Below the pieces are notes generated by a model that did no database searches, had not been told where the DNA came from, and saw nothing but the letters and a program-made list of their open reading frames with translations. This document shows, in pieces, positions 10,073 to 20,939 of a DNA stretch of 64,000 bases (position 1 is its first letter; each line of letters opens with the position of its first letter). A program made the position numbers and the translations under genes. This DNA comes from Mycoplasma miroungirhinis (GTDB lineage: Bacteria > Bacillota_I > Bacilli_A > Mycoplasmatales > Metamycoplasmataceae), in NCBI RefSeq assembly GCF_013008815.1, contig NZ_CP053097.1:62001-126000 (forward strand). The letters run 5' to 3'.

Positions 10073-13000
10073 ATGAAAGTTCAAAATAGAAAAAGAAAAT
10101 TTATTATCATTTTATCTACAGTTACTTCAATTTTAGCAGTAGGTGGTGTAATTGCTCTTGCAACTACATTAACTACTAAAAAAAATGATGATAATAAAGA
10201 ACATGACCAAAATATTAACCTAAAAAAAGAAAAACAAAACACAAATAATAATACTAGTTCTGAATCTCCAAAAGATGATGCAAAGCAAAAAACTAATAAA
10301 AATCCAGAAACTAAAAAACAAGTAAATGCTCAAATAAGCGAATATGTTAAACAAATTCAAAATTTAAAAGTAAATAATGATTTAACCAAAAAAATTATTG
10401 ATAATGAAATTAACAATCCAACTGATAATACCACTCAACAAACTGAATTTATTAATGAAATTAAAGAGTTTGATAACAAACTTTCATTTTTAAAAAAACT
10501 TAATTCTCAATACTCTCTTGGTTCTGAAATTCAAAACCAAATTGAGAATTTAGATTTTCAAAAAATTACACATGATAATATTACTCAAAGTAAAGAAAAC
10601 ATTGAAAAATTATTTGCTACTTCAAAAACATTTATTAAAAATAATAAAATTGCAAGTAATGACAATGCATTTAATAATTTAAAAAACGATTTACATACTA
10701 AAATTAATGAATCTGGAAAAATAACTAACAAACAAAAAACAGAACTAAACAATAAATTAGTAGATACATTATTTCAAGAAGATTTAAATCAAACTCAATT
10801 TAATTTTCAACAATACGAAAATAAATATGAACAATTTCAAAACAATTTTAGTAACAGTTTAATTGAAAATTCTATTAAAAAAGATCTTCAATTATCTTTA
10901 AATATTAATAAAAATAAAGATAATTACAGAGACAAATTAGAAGAATTATTAGATACTATTAACACTTTAAAAACTAAATTAGATTTAGTTGATAATGAAC
11001 TTAATTCTCCATCAACAAATAATTTAAAAAAATATGATTTATATGTTTTAAAAAGTCAATACAGAAATATATTTGATACTAAACTAGAAAAATTACATAT
11101 TTTAGATTTTAAAGAAACTATTAACAAAATTACTGAATTTAATAACAAAATTGATGAAATTAACGCTCATAATTATGAATCAACTAATAAAGATTTAAAT
11201 TTAATTTTATTAGAAAAAACAAAAGATATTTTTAAATTAGAAGAATACCAAGGAGCAAAAAAATACAATTTTGAAGAATATGAAACATCAGGTTCATTTA
11301 ATTTAAAAAGTGCTAAATTATTTTTTGATTATCAAGACACAGATGTTTATGATTTTGAAATAATTAATTTAGAACTTAAAGGTAATAATTTAGAAACACT
11401 AGAAGCTACAATTCAAGTCAAAATAAAAGGTGTAGATTCATTAGTAGCAACATTTAAAAAACAAAAAACTTTTGCAAAAACTGCTAAGGATGATTTAGAA
11501 ACTATAAAAATATCAGATTTAGATCAAATATATGATATTAACTATGAATTAATTAATTCTTATACTAAACAAGAATGACAAAATTTAAGTCAAGAAGAAA
11601 AAAATAAAGTATTAACTCCAAAAAATTCAAAAATTGGTAAATATTTTAATCAAACATTTAGTAACTTAAATATTGATACTAATATTAGCGCTAACATTGA
11701 CATTAAATATATTAATCAAATAGTAAAAACAATACAAAATGTTCATTCAAAAAATAATATTACTTGAAGAGCTGATAATCTTACTAAAGAAGAATATTGA
11801 GATAAAATCAATCTTGAAAAAATATATGAATTCCTATACAATCAAAGCGACAATAGAAATTGATTTTTTGAAAATCTTACAATTAAAAATTTAGATGATT
11901 TTACCACTCACTCTGATATTCTAGCTTCACAAGCTAAGGAATATTTAAATAAAATTTATAATTTTCCTAAATTAGGTAAATATGAAATTATCATTGATGA
12001 AATTGAAGTAGAAGATAACTATGGAGAACATTTAATTAAAAATGGTGCTAGATTTGGTGGAATTGTTCATATTTACTTTTGATACAAAAAAGATGGTGTT
12101 AAAGCATCATATCCTCAAAGTGGTAAATATAAAGGAACACCGCGATTTGGTATTTATTTAGGGTTTAAAACTGCAAAGAATATCGGATATTCTCTAGGTT
12201 ATTTAAATTATGAAGATATTAAGCCAAAAGCTAAACATTTTACTGCAGAAGATTTTAGTGGAACAGGAATTAAAAGTGTAGACGAAAAATATAAACAACA
12301 AATTGATCGTATTAATGAATCTAATTTTTCATTTATTTTTGCTGAAGGAAAAGTAAATGATAGACAGCATGTCGAAGATTATCGTAGTATAAATGTTAAA
12401 TCACTAATTGAACAAGAGGCATTTAATAAACTAAATTACTTTATAAAAATTGGTAATGGAGTTAATAGAAAAGGTGTAAATCATGATGCTGATATATTTT
12501 TATCTAGAGACTATAAAAACACTATTTATGATGTAAATATTGATGTAAATAATGATGTTATTGCCCCTGCTGATAGAGATAATCAAACATCATTATTAGA
12601 AAATTTCTTTTACTATTTTTATGATGTAAAACAAGAAGGAAAACGTGGAATGTCATTTAAAGTTGGTTGAATTAATAGATTTGATAATTCAAAGAGATAT
12701 ACAGCTAATAAAACATATCATTTAATAAATATTGTTAATGATTATGAACAGGCACTTTATCCTGAAGTAATGTTAAACAATCTAACATTAAATGATTTAA
12801 ATATTAACACTGATTTATTACAAGCTCATAATGCTACTTATTTTAAAACACATTTAGATGAAATTAATCAAGCAATTAAAGTTAAAGCAAATCATAAAAA
12901 TAATGTAGTTTATAAAAACTTTGAACTTCCAATTACTAATTTTAAAGTTTCTGAAATAATTGCAGATGGTTCAAATGCAGCTTATATTAAATTTAGTGTG

Positions 13001-13222
13001 GATGGTTACGAACCAATTGAAAATAAGAATGTTGTTTTTAATTCTCATACTTGATTTAGAATTGAAGGTTTTAATACTCAAGATGCAGTAGTAAATGAAA
13101 AACAATTATTTGATGATTCTAATTTAAGCGTAATTATCAATGATGAAAATAATATCCAACGTAAACGTGTAATTGAACCTTATTGAAGAGATTTAATGTG
13201 AAATTATGATGAAAAAACATAA
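10073..13222 (+). CDS. Large coiled-coil surface protein, N-terminal part of a split DUF31 protease gene
   Basis: 1049 residues ending at an in-frame TAA (13220-13222). It starts with MKVQNRKRKF and one hydrophobic segment (about residues 10-32). There is no lipobox Cys, so it looks like an uncleaved anchor or a plain signal peptide. A Lys/Asn/Glu-rich spacer follows, then about 400 residues of coiled-coil-like sequence and a mixed domain. The same frame continues after the TAA for another 527 codons carrying the protease domain, so the two parts were almost certainly one gene of about 1577 codons. In mycoplasmas DUF31 proteases (MIP) cut immunoglobulin bound by a partner, MIB. No MIB gene is visible here. 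Confidence 0.7.
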
Positions 13223-14806
13223 AGTGCTTATTGATTATTTGATAAAAAATACATTCAAAAAACTCTGTTAGAAGACAATACTACAAATAGAAAAATTTTA
13301 TTTAATATTCATGCAAACATTTTATTAAATGATGAAAACAAAGATAAAAGAATTAGAAAACAAACTCTTGATTTTGATATTGATTTTGATAAATTATTAG
13401 TTGATAAAGTAATGTCATTTGAACTTCAAAGTGAAGAATACATAAATAAAGAATCATTTAAATACAATGTTATTTTTGAATGAATTGAAGATAAGGGAAT
13501 TAAGATTAACATTACTACTCAAGATAGCAGTTACAAAATCATAATTGATGAACCCGAAACTCAAAAATTTAATGAAAATACTATATTTGATAAAAATAGA
13601 GCTTTAATTATTCTTCCTGCAGCTGTTAAAACCACAATTGAATATACAAATAATAAACAAAATGAAAACTTTAATATTGAATCAAATAAATTCGATTATA
13701 ATGATGTATTTTACAATACATACAACCAACCAATTTTATTTAGTAATGACACTAACTTTTTAAAAGATAAATCAGTATATTATCCAAATCAAAATGTCAC
13801 TTATAAACTTCATGATGGATATAAAATGAATGTAGATACTTTACGTTGAATTAAGCAAAAAGATTGAGATCTTGCTAAACATACATGATTAAGAGCATTA
13901 TATTATTTAGCTGAAGGTAATCAAGAAGCTGGTTCAACTTCAATTATTGGTAAAGTTAATAATAATCCAAACGATCATAAATATTATATTATTACCAATC
14001 GCCACGTAGATGGTGAACATGATTTTCAAAGATGAGAACAACTTTCAGGTGCAAACTTTTTAACAGATAAAAAACGTCGTGATCTTACATTTGCACCTAA
14101 ATACTTAAATACTGATGTTAATAGACATATAAATCACACTAATGCTGCGATAAATAATGCAAATAAAGTTAAAAATAAAGTTATAGGTACAACAATTTGA
14201 TCTGGAGTAGATCAAATTAGTGAAAATGAAGGAGTTAAACCAAAAGAAGAAGATTTAAATATCTTTATCGCAGATTTTAATGAAGATTATAAAGAAGCAC
14301 AATCTTTTGGTGGTATGAATAGAATTTGAAAATATCAAAATTTAATTAAATTGCCTAATGCAAAATTAAATGTTGGACCAAAACAAAGTATTATTTCTGT
14401 TCCATATACTCGTGAAGTAGCAACATTAGGTTGACCTAATAATAAAATGTCAGGAGCTATTAATCGTCGTCCAAGTGTAGAAGATGGTACTATTATTCAA
14501 ATTCATACACAACCTAATTATTCTCAAGTTTTTGCTGGTAAAATTGGTTCAGGAACAGGAATGTATGTAGATGATGATACTTATATTGCAACTTGAAAAG
14601 AAGGATTTAATGGACCTGCAAGTCAAGGACCTAGATATGTAAATAGAGATTATAATTATTTTGGTATAAATTTTGATGGTCAAAACCCATTTGATATAAA
14701 AAATACTCATTCATTTGCTTCACAAATTATAAGAGCTAATTTAATGAATCCAAACGAATATGATTTACCTTGATTTTTTGAAACCATAAAAGAAAAACAC
14801 GAATAA
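13223..14806 (+). pseudogene. C-terminal DUF31 (MIP-like) serine protease part, separated by an in-frame TAA
   Basis: 527 codons in the same frame as the preceding gene, with no start or ribosome site at its beginning; the first internal ATG is at 13412. YYIITNRHVDGEHDF supplies the catalytic His region of a trypsin-like fold, and KIGSGTGMYVDDDTYIATW the probable nucleophile Ser (GSG rather than the common GxSGS). It is followed by a terminator. Apart from the TAA the frame is undamaged, which points to a recent nonsense change, readthrough or a sequencing error. Confidence 0.65.
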
Positions 14807-14818
14807 TAAAAAAATATT

Positions 14819-14851
14819 AAGTACAAAATGTAGTACTTGGTATTTTTTTTT
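14819..14851 (+). terminator. Terminator after the protease gene
   Basis: AAGTAC...GTACTT hairpin and a long T run. 14852-15013 holds no gene that I can see. Confidence 0.8.
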
Positions 14852-15013
14852 AATCAAAATTGTACAATTTTATTAAAGGAATTTTTATAAGTTTATTGGT
14901 TTGTCTTTGTTTTTTTAAGATGAGTATAATTTTTGAAATTCTTATCTAAAAAATTCAAGTTTTACAATTTTAATTGTTTGTACTTGAATTTTATTTAATA
15001 TTTTTAATAGTTA

Positions 15014-15352
15014 CTATTTGTATAATTCTTCTAATAAAGGCATTATATCTAACATTATAGTAGCAATACTTGGCCCACCATCAAAAATAGCACTTACCAT
15101 TACTGCTTCTACTATTTCTTCTTTAGTTGCTCCTGCTTTTTTTGCTTTGGGTAAATGTGCTTCTAAACATCATATACATCTTTTTGATGTTGCAACTGCA
15201 CAAGCGATTAGTTCTTTTTGTTTAGTAGATAAAATATCATCTCTAAAAATAGTTTTAGAAAAATTATCATGAGCTTCTAAATAATCACCTTTAATTGCTT
15301 TAAGTTGTGAAAAATATTTTTGCTTTTTTTCTTTATTATGAAAACCGTGCAT
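15014..15352 (-). CDS. AhpD-like carboxymuconolactone decarboxylase-family protein
   Basis: 112 residues, typical of a one-domain CMD protein. The redox motif RCIWCLEAH provides the CxxC (residues 59 and 62; the middle Trp is a UGA codon) and the following His found in AhpD-type peroxidase helpers. The C-terminal half (EIVEAVMVSAIFDGGP) fits the CMD fold. AAAGGA lies before the start. Likely a thiol-dependent antioxidant protein; the exact substrate is not shown. Confidence 0.82.
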
Positions 15353-15476
15353 TCTAGTCCTTTTTGATCTTCTTTTGTAAGTATTATAACATTATTTTTT
15401 AACTATTAAGCAAGCAATTATTATATAATTAATATATTTATGAACCATAGTTAAGAAATGTAAAGAAAGGAATAAA

Positions 15477-16916
15477 ATGGCCAAAAAATTAGAAAAAATT
15501 ACTCCATTAGAAGAGGATTTTTCCAAATGATATTTAGATGTAATTAAAAATGGAGATTTAATTAGTTATGGTAAAGCTAGAGGAACTATTATTTTTAAAC
15601 CTTTATCTTATGGTATTTGAGAAAATATTCAAAAGAATTTAGATACTGAATTTAAAAAACAAGGTGTTAAAAATGTTTATTTCCCGCTTCTAATTCCTGA
15701 TTCTTTAATTCAAAAAGAAAAAGATCATTTAAAAGGTTTTAATCCAGAATTAGCTACTGTTACAGAGGTAGGCGGTAGAGAACTGAGTGAAAAATACTAT
15801 ATTCGTCCAACAAGTGAAGTTTTATTTTCTACTTATTTTAAAGATAATGTAGAAAGTTATAATGATTTACCCTTAATTTATAACCAATGAGCAAATGTTA
15901 TTAGATGAGAAAAAACTACTAATCCATTTTTAAGAACTACTGAATTTTTATGACAAGAAGGACATACAGTTCATGCAGATGCTTTAGAAGCTCGTAAATT
16001 AACTAAAACAATGTTAAGAATATATGCTAATTTCCTAAAAAAATATTTATCTTTACCAGTCATTCAAGGTAAAAAAACCCCAAGAGAAAAATTTTCTGGT
16101 GCTTGTTCTACTTATACTATCGAAGCCATGATGAAAGATGGTCGTGCTTTACAAGCTGGAACGAGTCATTATTTAGCTCAAAATTTTACAAAAGTCTTTG
16201 ATATTACCTTTAAAAATAAAGAAAATAAACGTGAATATGCTTATGGGACAAGTTGAGGTGTAACTACAAGATTAATAGGTGCATTGATAATGGCACATGG
16301 TGATGATAGAGGTATTATAATTCCACCCAAAGTTGCTCCAGTACAAATTGATATATTAGAAATTTTTGGACATAAAAATCCAGAAGTAAAAGAATTTGCT
16401 TTACAAGTTAAAAAATATTTATCTAAATTTTTTAGAGTGGAATTAGATTCAACTGATAAAAATCCTGGATTTAAAGCTTCAAATAGTGAAATTCACGGAA
16501 CACCATTAAGAATTGAAATTGGTGCTAAAGAAGCTCAAACAAAAGAAATTACCCTTATTAGAAGAGATACACTTGAAAAACAAACAATTAAATTTGATAA
16601 ATCAATTAAATTAACAATTAATAAATTATTTAATGATATTCATAAAAATTTATACGACCAAGCACAAAAAAGAATGTTAGATAATATAGTTACAACAAAT
16701 GATTATCAAGAATTTAAACAAAAAATAGCAGAAGGGAAATGAGTTATCATTCCATTTTGTGGTGATGAAGCAGCTGAAGAATTTATTCAGCAAGAAACAG
16801 GAGCCACAGCACGTTGTATTCCATTTAAAGACCCAATTAAGATTAATAAAAAATCAAGTTGTGTAATTGATGGAACAGAAACAAAAAGAAATGTAATTTT
16901 TGCAAAATCTTACTAA
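15477..16916 (+). CDS. proS: Prolyl-tRNA synthetase
   Basis: 479 residues, matching the short archaeal/eukaryote-like ProRS without the large bacterial editing insert. It charges tRNA-Pro. The class II motifs are visible: RPTSEV, then RTTEFLWQEGHT (motif 2) and [23 protein letters not shown] (motif 3 region; cited from about nt 16245). It ends in Tyr, as this subgroup often does. The start is ATG 15477 after AAAGAAAGG. Confidence 0.95.
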
Positions 16917-17005
16917 ATATATAAAAAAAACATAAAAAATTCACTTTTTCAAAATTTAGTTAGAATTTCTATATAATATAAATATAAAAAACGAAGGAGA
17001 AAAAA

Positions 17006-17305
17006 ATGCTAAAAGTAGTTAAAAAAGATGATAAATTAGATCTATCAGGACCAAAAAACATGGTGTTATTTACAGCAACATGATGTGGAATGTGTTCAAT
17101 GTTTAAACCTGTTGTTGAAGAATTTGTCTCAAAACATGATGAAGTAGTTGTTTACTCTGTTGATGTTGATGAAAATCGTGAATTAGCAAGAGAATATGGT
17201 GTTACTTCAATACCAAGTTACTACATTATTGAAAATGATAAAATGGTAGATTCAAAAGTCGGATTTATTCCTTTACCACAATTAGAAAAATTAGTTTTAG
17301 GTTAA
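17006..17305 (+). CDS. trxA: Thioredoxin
   Basis: 99 residues with active site W26-C27-G28-M29-C30 (Met in place of the usual Pro) and the cis-Pro loop TSIPSYYI. It reduces protein disulfides and is itself recycled by trxB (8610). GAAGGAG precedes the ATG. The HAD gene follows after three bases, so both are likely in one mRNA. Confidence 0.95.
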
Positions 17306-17308
17306 TAT

Positions 17309-18103
17309 ATGGAATTTAGACCGCAAGCTATATTTGTTGATTTAGATGGCACATTAGTTGATCTAAAAAATAATAATATTAGTACCTTAAACATAACTAC
17401 GATACAAAATATAAACAAAAAAATACCTTGTTTTATTTCAACTGGTCGTGGTCTTAGTAAAAGTTTATTAGAAACTACTAATATGTTAGGTTTAAATTAT
17501 GGTATTGCTCAAAATGGTGCAATTATTTTTGATAAAGTGGGAAATATAATAAAAAAACACACAATTAATAAAGCATCTTATTTAAATATCATTGATTTAC
17601 TAACTGCGGCAAAATTTTCTTTTATTATTAACTCACAAAAAATTATATATTCAGATACTTTATTATCAAAAATTATCAAGTTTTTTAAAAAAGAATATAT
17701 AGTCCAAAAAAATTTACAAGCTAAAAATATTGATGAAGTAACTAAAATATTAGTTATTTCATCAAAAATAAAACGATTAGCAGAATTAAAAAAACTTTTA
17801 TTAAAAGAATTTATTGATATTAATGTTGTATCCATTGCAAACAATCATGCATTAGAAATTACTGATATAAATGCAACAAAAGGTAAAGCAAATAGTTTTA
17901 TTTGTTCATTAATAAATATTGATCCTCTTAAAGCTATTCATATTGGTGATAGTATGAATGATGCAAGTGTAATACATTATTTGGGTGGATTAATAGCAAT
18001 GAAAAATGCAAATCCTGAATTAAAAAAACTTGCAACAATAATAGGTTTTCATCACAAAAAATCTGGTGTTGCAAAGACATTAAATAAATTAATAAAATTA
18101 TAA
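17309..18103 (+). CDS. Cof-type HAD hydrolase
   Basis: 264 residues. HAD motif I DLDGT at 11-15, motif II FISTGRG, and motif IV GDSMNDASV near 212 followed by AMKNANPELK define a type IIB (Cof/YidA-like) sugar or nucleotide phosphatase. Substrate not predictable. Co-transcribed with trxA and followed by a terminator. Confidence 0.88.
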   Translation: MEFRPQAIFVDLDGTLVDLKNNNISTLNITTIQNINKKIPCFISTGRGLSKSLLETTNMLGLNYGIAQNGAIIFDKVGNIIKKHTINKASYLNIIDLLTAAKFSFIINSQKIIYSDTLLSKIIKFFKKEYIVQKNLQAKNIDEVTKILVISSKIKRLAELKKLLLKEFIDINVVSIANNHALEITDINATKGKANSFICSLINIDPLKAIHIGDSMNDASVIHYLGGLIAMKNANPELKKLATIIGFHHKKSGVAKTLNKLIKL

Positions 18104-18126
18104 TGGAATTAATATTCCATTTTTTA
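18103..18126 (+). terminator. trxA-HAD terminator
   Basis: ATGGAATTAATATTCCAT hairpin and T run right after the stop. Confidence 0.8.
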
Positions 18127-18282
18127 TTTCTTTTTCATTTACTAAAAAGTAGCTATATATAAAATCTAAAAGCAATACAAAATATTTTTAATTTAAATTA
18201 AAATCAACAATTTTGATTTTTTCAAACAAATTTAAAAATTTATATATATAATAATAAGTACATAAATTAGAAGCTATGTGTT

Positions 18283-18357
18283 GCCACCATAGCCAAACGG
18301 CCAAGGCATAGGTCTGCAACACCTCGATTACCGGTTCGAATCCGGTTGGTGGCTCCA
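18283..18357 (+). tRNA. tRNA-Cys (GCA)
   Basis: Acceptor GCCACCA pairs with TGGTGGC; anticodon loop CTGCAAC (anticodon GCA); CCA encoded. A TATAAT at 18247-18252 lies upstream. Confidence 0.93.
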
Positions 18358-18361
18358 ATTT

Positions 18362-18438
18362 GCGCCCGTAGCTCAATTGGATAGAGTGTTTGGTTACGGC
18401 CCAAGAGGTTGCGGGTTCGACTCCTGCCGGGCGCGCCA
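18362..18438 (+). tRNA. tRNA-Arg (ACG)
   Basis: Acceptor GCGCCCG pairs with CGGGCGC; anticodon loop TTACGGC (anticodon ACG, normally edited to ICG); CCA encoded. Confidence 0.93.
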
Positions 18439-18456
18439 TTTCAAGAAATTGACCAA

Positions 18457-18490
18457 AGCAACAATCGTTGCTTTTTTTTTTTTTTTTTTG
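18457..18490 (+). terminator. Terminator of the Cys-Arg tRNA pair
   Basis: AGCAAC-AATC-GTTGCT hairpin followed by an exceptionally long T run (about 19). Confidence 0.85.
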
Positions 18491-18526
18491 TACAAAAATT
18501 AAAATAAAAAAGTCTTGCGACTTTTA

Positions 18527-18928
18527 TTAATTGTCTTTATCAATATCATAAATTGCATTGGCCATTTGTGATATATTTAATTCTTCTGGATTTTTTAAAT
18601 AATTTTCTTTTAGTCGTTGAATATCTCTTAATTTAGCTAAGTTTTTTTCTCTCGTGTTTTTAAAATCAAAGAAAAGTAATACAGATTGTAAAAACACAAC
18701 AATAGTTGAAATAATTGCAATAATTAAAAACAATAATTTTAAAGTTTCTGAATTGTTTCACTTAATTGCAAACAAGTTTAAAAGAATTTGTAAACTAGAA
18801 ATAATCATAATTGTTAAAGCGATAAGAATATAAATAAATCTACTGATTATAAATTTTTTGCGATAAAAAACAATTTTTTCACTTGTGTCTTTTAATTCAT
18901 CAAAATTTAGAGTATTTTTATTGTTCAT
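18527..18928 (-). CDS. Two-helix membrane protein, SLATT/DUF4231-like (third of three)
   Basis: 133 residues. After a short polar start (MNNKNTLNFDELKDTSEK) come FYRKKFIISR, a hydrophobic pair (about residues 30-50 and 68-90) and a long charged amphipathic C-terminal helix. This layout is like SLATT (2TM effector) and DUF4231 proteins. Its ATG overlaps the stop of the preceding gene, and AAGGGG lies before it. Function unknown; the family link is by topology and needs a profile search. Confidence 0.6.
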
Positions 18929-19346
18929 TTTCTACCCCTTGTCATTTTAAATTACAAATTTCTGCTACTTGTTTAAAGAAATTTAAATCTCTATTTTTAT
19001 GTTTATATTCACCGATTTTTTCTTTTCATAGTAATGTTTCTAAATTAATCTTATTAATTCTAATTTTATATTTATTGATTTTTTTATTTAATACAAAAAA
19101 ACTAATTAATGAAGTTAAAAAAGTAATACCAGCACTTATTGCAGTAGTTATTAAAACATATTTTCTTCAATCTCCAAATCCATCGAAGTTATTATATAAT
19201 TGAATTGATCCTAAAATACTAATAATTAAAGAAATTAGCATTATTATAATATTTAAAAAATAATATCAAAATGAATAAACTCAAACTTTTTTTTGCAAAC
19301 TACTTTTAATATTATCGATAAATTCAATTGGATTACTTGTTATCAT
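18918..19346 (-). CDS. Two-helix membrane protein, SLATT/DUF4231-like (second of three)
   Basis: 142 residues with the same plan: a polar N-terminus (MITSNPIEFIDNIKSS), VWVYSFWYYF, two long hydrophobic helices and a charged C-terminal helix. Three UGA Trp codons fall in the first half. It overlaps the upstream gene by 14 bases and the downstream gene by 11, which implies translational coupling. Confidence 0.6.
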
Positions 19347-19830
19347 TTTTACCTACTAAAACATTTATAATAATATCTTTAATTTTTTGATTTGGTTTGT
19401 TATCTTTTAGCTTCAGAATTTCTTTTTTTTGTTTTTTATATTCTTCTGTTGTGTATTTTGTATCATTGGTATAACACATATTAACATAAAATAAGGATTC
19501 AAAAATTTTCTTATAACTATATGTTTTGGCTCTTGATTTATAAATTGATTGAATAATTGCTAAAATAAATAATGCAATTGTTGATACAGATACAAAAATT
19601 GTTAGTATAAGAGTTTTTTTATCGTTTTCAGATGCTATTTTTAATTGATCAATTCCCAATTTTATGGTAAAACTACTTAAAACAAGAACAGCTAAATTAA
19701 GAAACAAAATTGCAAAATTTACAATTGATTCTAAAATGTTTGTTAATTTTACTCTTTTTATAAATTTATTGCTATTTTCTTCAATGTAATTAAGAATTCT
19801 TATGTTTGTTAAATTATCTTTATTTTCCAT
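19333..19830 (-). CDS. Two-helix membrane protein, SLATT/DUF4231-like (first of three)
   Basis: 165 residues from ATG 19830 (MENKDNLTNIRI). Two hydrophobic helices (about residues 33-60 and 76-100) are followed by YKSRAKTYSYKKIFESLFYVN and a charged tail. This is the typical 2TM-plus-helix arrangement of SLATT proteins. A TATAAT lies seven bases before the ATG, so the mRNA is probably leaderless. It heads a three-gene operon that diverges from hrcA. Confidence 0.6.
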   Translation of the reverse strand: MENKDNLTNIRILNYIEENSNKFIKRVKLTNILESIVNFAILFLNLAVLVLSSFTIKLGIDQLKIASENDKKTLILTIFVSVSTIALFILAIIQSIYKSRAKTYSYKKIFESLFYVNMCYTNDTKYTTEEYKKQKKEILKLKDNKPNQKIKDIIINVLVGKNDNK

Positions 19831-19837
19831 AAATACA

Positions 19838-19843
19838 ATTATA
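19838..19843 (-). promoter_or_regulatory. -10 box of the SLATT-like operon, leaderless
   Basis: TATAAT on the minus strand, seven bases from ATG 19830. It is 18 bases from the CIRCE element on the other side. Confidence 0.55.
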
Positions 19844-19860
19844 CAACAATACAAAAAAAT

Positions 19861-19887
19861 TTAGCACTCATAAATAAATTGTGCTAA
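19861..19887 (+). promoter_or_regulatory. CIRCE operator
   Basis: TTAGCACTC, nine bases, then TTGTGCTAA. The left arm is perfect and the right arm differs from GAGTGCTAA at two positions. It is the binding site of HrcA and lies 16 bases before the hrcA -10 box, so hrcA-grpE should be autorepressed and induced by heat. Confidence 0.92.
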
Positions 19888-19903
19888 ACAATTGCTAATT
19901 TGT

Positions 19904-19909
19904 TATAAT
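19904..19909 (+). promoter_or_regulatory. hrcA -10 box
   Basis: Perfect TATAAT between the CIRCE element and ATG 19944, with AAAGAGG as the ribosome site. Confidence 0.7.
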
Positions 19910-19943
19910 ATTATATAAATGTAAATAACCAAAAGAGGTCATA

Positions 19944-20939
19944 ATGGAACAAATTAATTTTAAAGAAAAGGATATTTTAAAAAAAATTATTGATATTTAT
20001 ATCGAAACTGGACAACCTGTGGGTTCACAATTTTTAGGTGAAAAATTCAAAATGGACTGTTCTAGTGCAACAATAAGAAATGTAATGCATAATTTAGAAA
20101 AAAAAGGTTATTTACAAAAAAATCACACAAGTAGTGGAAGAATTCCCTCAATTCAAGGATTAGAATATTATGCAAAATATTTAGCATACAATCCACAAAA
20201 ATATTTAGAAGATAAGCTACAAGATATTTTAGCTAAAAGAAGATTAAATATTGATACAACAATTGAACAAGCAGCTCATGTTATAAGTGAAGTAGCAGGT
20301 TTAACTTTAATAACTACATCTAATAACTCAACTGAAGTATTAAAAAGCATTCAATTAACAGTTTTAAATAATTATTCTGCTATTATTGTTTTAATTACTA
20401 GTACTGGAAGAGTAGAATCTAAAGTATTTAACTTTGATAATAACAAAATAGATATAGAGGATGTTAGAATAGCAGTGAAATTATTTAAGGATAGATTAGT
20501 TGATACACCATTAATTGAACTATCATCTCGAGCTTATGCTCTTATTCCTATGTTTTCTGCTAAAGTTAAAAATTATGAACTAATAATTCAAGAATTTATT
20601 AAAAATATTTTTGTTTTTAAAGAAGAAAGTGTATCAAAAATATATAATAAAAATCAAATTATTTTAAGTCATGATATTTCTAGAGAAAAAATTGTTGAAA
20701 TATTAGATTTTGTTGAACATCATTCAGTTTGAGAGGCATTAGAAAATGAATTAGATGAAGATAGTAGTATAAGATTTGATATAAAACAACCTAATATTAG
20801 TTTAATATCTAAAAAAATAGAATTTGAAAATGAAAAAAATATTAAAGAAGTAACTATAATTGGTTCTTCAAGAATGGATTATTCTAAAGCATTTGATACT
20901 TTAGACACTGTTGAAAAATTACTTAAAAAGGATTTATAA
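19944..20939 (+). CDS. hrcA: Heat-inducible transcription repressor HrcA
   Basis: 331 residues. The N-terminal winged helix (TGQPVGSQFLGEKF, SSATIRNVMHNLEKKGYL, HTSSGRIPS) is diagnostic. The middle and C-terminal parts keep the HrcA pattern (GSSRMDYS near the end). It binds the CIRCE element just upstream and represses chaperone genes; GroE normally modulates it, but groE is not in the window. Its TAA overlaps the grpE ATG by one base. Confidence 0.96.

Noticed and set aside
18883-19203. 106-codon plus-strand frame
   Set aside because: It lies antisense to two overlapping SLATT-like genes with ribosome sites and is very hydrophobic, as expected for a reverse-strand shadow.
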